From positions 40,434,679 to 40,498,678 of the forward strand of contig NC_084462.1 of the NCBI RefSeq assembly GCF_027409185.1: DNA of 64,000 nt, written 5' to 3'. Under the pieces are notes generated by a model. It was not told the origin of the DNA and did not search any database. It saw nothing but the letters and a program-made list of their open reading frames with translations. The stretch comes from Cynocephalus volans. Taxonomy: Eukaryota > Chordata > Mammalia > Dermoptera > Cynocephalidae. Every line of letters begins with the position of its first letter. Within the stretch, counting starts at the first letter, position 1. Positions 60,895 through 64,000 of the stretch are shown here, in pieces. Made by a program: the position numbers and the translations under genes.

Positions 60895-61472
60895 GAAGTC
60901 TAAGATGACGCCAACAGTTTGCCCTGGTCTATACACACCTTCTCCCAGTTAGTCGAACACTAAACTAGGTGCTTCTGTGAAGGAATTTTACAGATGTGAT
61001 TAAGGTCCCAAATCAGTTGTCTTTAAGACAGGGAAATCATCTGGGTGGGCGTGAGCTAATTACGTGGGTGGGGAGGTCAGAGAGAGTGGAAGTGTGACAG
61101 GGATTTGAGGTAAGAAAGGTGCTCTGTTGCCGGGTTTGCAGAAGGAGGGGCCACACGGCAAGGAACGTGGGCAGCCCATGGTGACAGAGTGGTCCCCGGC
61201 TGACAGCCAACTGGAAATGGGGATCCCAGCCCTTCAGCCACAAAGAACAGATTTCTAACACAGCCATGTGAGTTCGGACAAGGATCCCAGCTCCAGAGGA
61301 GAACATGACCCAGGCAATACCTTGATTTTAGCCTTGTGAATCCTGAGCAGAAAATTCAGCTGCACCATGTGCTGACTTCTGACATACACAACTGGGAGAT
61401 AATAAGTGGGTGTTATCTTAGCTGAGAAGCTTATGGTAATTTGTTATGCAGCAATGGAAAACTAACAAACAT
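60895..61472 (+). repeat. MLT1-type MaLR LTR, diverged
   Basis: 'cttctgtgaaggaattttac', 'agatgtgattaaggtcccaa', 'ggccacacggcaaggaacg', 'caataccttgattttagcc' and 'ttatggtaatttgttatgc' are in MLT1 order, with some extra sequence inside. Plus orientation. Confidence 0.8.
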
Positions 61473-61679
61473 TCCATCTGAGTCACAGAAGTAATCAGGT
61501 AAAAAGGCAAAAGAGATCATCTCTTGGGAGGGGCAGGGAAGAGAAGGGTGGAAGGACTGCTATGTTTCATAACAAACCTTGTTGAACTACTTGTATTTGG
61601 CTCTTTAAGCTATCAGCTACGTGCATTTGATGCGAGGAAAACCTAAAACATGACCACTAGCTGCCCAAAGAAATCCATC

Positions 61680-62020
61680 TCATCTTTCCACAGTAGTGGC
61701 TGACTACCATTCCCAGACCCCTTTGCAGTTAGGTATGACCAGGTAACTAAGTTCTGACATGGGAGTATGAGTGGAGGGACTGCCCGACTGCCTCTGCACT
61801 GGGGCTTAAGAGAGGGTCTCTGTGCTGTATCTCCTATTTCCCTCTGCCCTCCGGATGCTTAGGACAACAAATCTTTAGGGGATGATGGAGCCACCAAAGA
61901 GAAGGAGCCTGGGACCCAGAAGTCACTGGCCTAGATCTCTCTCCTGAACTGTTAGTGTGTTTAAGCCACTGAATACTTGGGGTTTACCTGCTACTGGAGC
62001 TTAACCTACCTTAACTAATA
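61680..62020 (+). repeat. Candidate ancient LTR-type repeat
   Basis: 'cattcccagacccctttgca', 'gttaggtatgaccaggtaac', 'gagaaggagcctgggaccc' and 'gtttaagccactgaatactt' match a common old mammalian LTR-like repeat that I cannot name securely. It is related to 24290-24720. Confidence 0.55.
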
Positions 62021-62435
62021 GTAAGATGGAAGATGGAGTAGGGGAGAAAAACAACCACCAAAGAAAGAATATAATGCGAGGGCTGGTGCCAAGCGGAGTA
62101 AGGGTCGTACTTTGTTCTGTACTGTTATTCACTAGGGTTGGCTTCCTGGTGGCAGCCGGGCTGTGAGATGCCAGCTCTGGGCACTGTCTTCCTCCTTCCT
62201 GGGGTAGCCACTGCTTGTAGGTCCTGCATCTGCTCCCAAGGCACGGCCTGGAGCTGTGGGTGGCCGGGTTTATCCAGAACATCTCATAGTGTCAGTGTTC
62301 AGCCCCCAACTCACAAAAGGCAAGCCGTGTCCTCCTCACCCAGCAAGGGGTCACTCACAAGCTCTCGAGTCTCCCTCACACTCTCCTACCTGCTTCTGCC
62401 TGTCTCCTGACTCAACTCATAATGTCATTAAAGAA

Positions 62436-62901
62436 TCATTCGATCCAAAGAGGACTCTGACCTCAAAGTTTTTGCAGCCTTTAAGACTGGCCTTTTTGGA
62501 ACTGGATTGTTGTAATGAGGAACTTCTGATCAAAGCCCTCATCACAGTCACTGATGATTTGATAGGTAGAAAAGAGAACAAGCCATTCTCTGTAGTGTGA
62601 CATGGGATGATGTATGACGTGGGGATGGGGTAGAAAACTCCATTTTCATGTCTCTTCTCCTAGTGGTCCAGAGTGCAAAATAATTCAAGTCTTTAATGAC
62701 AAGAGCCGACTTCACATCTATAAAGGTGTACCTTTACGTGGGGAAAGGTTAAAACTGGCAACGCTTCTGAAACCGAGCCATCCAAAGGCTGGAGAGAGAT
62801 TTTTACAGTGTCTGCAACAAATGTACGAAGAAGGCATATTACAACAATGGGTCATTCCTCCCAGGCCTGCCAGAATAGACAGCTCCCACTCCGAAATATG
62901 A
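62436..62901 (+). other. Unexplained coding-like segment with candidate splice sites
   Basis: Two adjacent open frames read like protein. The first, about 62436-62566, contains LAFLELDCCNEELLIKALI and meets a GTAGAA donor-like site at 62566. The second runs from a strong acceptor-like tract (ctcttctcctag, ending about 62663) to a TGA at 62901. It includes KIIQVFNDKSRLHIYKGV and ends ...RIDSSHSEI. Codons retain several CpGs, and hydrophobic/charged spacing suits helices. Direct joining of these two sites would put the second part out of frame, so they are not a simple pair. No family was recognised. It may be a terminal exon of an unidentified gene, an old retrocopy, or chance. Confidence 0.3.
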
Positions 62902-63119
62902 CAATGACATGGGATCCCCACCCTCCTTCATGGCGAGCTGGGAGAGCTCTCTAGTCTCAATGAAAATTGTCCATTTTTCTGTGTGTCCCCTCCCACTCTC
63001 ACTTTTCAGTCATCTGCTGTTCATAACTTGTGATCCTTTCCCAGGGTGGGAGTCAGGGTCCAATGCTGCATTTTGTCTTTTTGACTCTGAGGTTCCTGCC
63101 ATGCCCCCAGTCAACTGCC

Positions 63120-63310
63120 CAACACATCAGCAGTTGCCTGGCACACTAATGCACATAGGAACTCTACAGGAAGGTGCCTTTCCTTCCCATTGTACAGGTG
63201 AGAACTCTGAGCCTCTGTCAGGCCGAGAGACTTTCCAAAATCCACACATGGCAAGATACAGAGGCCAGACTCTCAGCCAAGTGTCTTTCCACCTCACCGT
63301 GGTGCACCCA
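63120..63310 (-). repeat. MIR SINE
   Basis: 'cccattgtacaggtgagaac', 'tctgagcctctgtcaggcc' and 'gacagtc...cacatggcaag' type phrases follow the reverse-complement MIR consensus ('cccattttacagatgaggaaactgaggc...'). Confidence 0.65.
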
Positions 63311-64000
63311 CACCCCGCCTATGGGAAACTAGCTAATCAGTGTAGGTATTTATCAAATCAATTAAATAAGAGCAAGGTCGGTCTACTCTGGGCTCTTACA
63401 GGAATCCTGTTTAATGAGTAGTCCCATTCATGGGATTAGGAGGATTTGCCATGAACGGCATTGGATACGACTGTCTTTGATTCATGTCTATTTGCATCTA
63501 GGACTGAAGGATGGCAAGAGAAAGCTGATCAGATCCAGATGAAGCCATTTTCTTTTTTGTTATGCTGAAGTTAGTATCAGGCAATATTTAGGCATCATAA
63601 AAGCACAGAGCAGAGCTAGGAGTAAACTGCTGGGCCTCTCACGGCCAGGCTGCACACTTCGGCATCGGCAGTGAGGTCTGCTGTTAACCAGGGCAGGGCA
63701 CAGAGCGAATCCTCCATCCTTCATATCCTCATATATTCAGTTAGTTTTATGGGCTTTGGGTTTCCTATGTAGACGATATATTGAAGGAGTGAGTAGCTAT
63801 TAGACCTGATTTTATACTTAAGTTGATTTAAAATATTTTCAAAATGTAGTCTGAGTTAGCCCTTTCTATCTGAACCTCTTTGAACTGGAGCTTTCTGATT
63901 TGGTTTGAGGTATGAAATTTCTTTCATACATAAAGCAGAGAGCTGCACAATCAGGGCTATTGATATTCCAGGAAAAAGAAATGTTTTCCCCCAAGGAGAG
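63311..64000. other. Right end of window, nothing recognised
   Basis: AT-rich unique-looking sequence with no repeat, RNA gene or coding exon that I can support. Confidence 0.4.

Overview
This is a stretch of a placental-mammal nuclear genome. It contains one confidently recognisable gene, KLF13 (Krüppel-like factor 13, also known as BTEB3, RFLAT-1 or FKLF2), on the minus strand. Two coding exons join cleanly (53050..52465 and 9169..8880) into a 291-residue protein with three C-terminal C2H2 zinc fingers. The start codon lies in a large CpG island at the right. The single intron seen is about 43 kb. A long 3' UTR runs leftwards from the stop at 8880 to a canonical AATAAA at 3410..3405. The gene therefore fills roughly 3.4-53.5 kb. 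About 3.4 kb of 3' flank lies to the left and about 10 kb of 5' flank to the right.

The host is probably a colugo (Dermoptera) or a close relative. This is an inference from two tRNA-derived SINEs (47751-47923 and 60217-60364) with Pol III A and B boxes and the 'ggatcctatatagga' core that I associate from memory with the colugo CYN SINE family. No Alu, B1/B2, Can-SINE or ruminant BovA copies were recognised. The other repeats are shared by placental mammals: MIR, MLT1-type MaLR LTRs, old L1M and HAL1 LINEs, and one near-complete MER2 DNA transposon with TA duplications.

Layout. 1-3384: 3' flank with a MIR, an MLT1 LTR and a 28-bp tandem duplication. 3385-8879: KLF13 3' UTR, with a possible internal poly(A) site near 6400. 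8880-9169: last coding exon with fingers 2 and 3. 9170-52464: intron, mostly unique sequence with HAL1/L1M/MLT1 relics, a CpG-rich block at 18.4-19.4 kb, a young 5'-truncated L1 with a 19-bp target-site duplication (38.7-39.5 kb) and a dimeric SINE. 51.5-54.6 kb: CpG-island promoter plus first coding exon. 54.6-64 kb: upstream flank with MER2, HAL1, two MLT1-type LTRs (one interrupted by a SINE) and, near 62.4-62.9 kb, an unexplained coding-like segment with a good splice acceptor.

I found no previously undescribed system. The observations most worth following up are the 62.4-62.9 kb coding-like segment, the single-nucleotide-loop G-quadruplex motifs and CCAAT cluster at the promoter, the possible proximal poly(A) site, and the intronic CpG-rich block. 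Apart from the exon boundaries and target-site duplications, repeat boundaries are estimates made by eye, and family names come from memory of consensus sequences.
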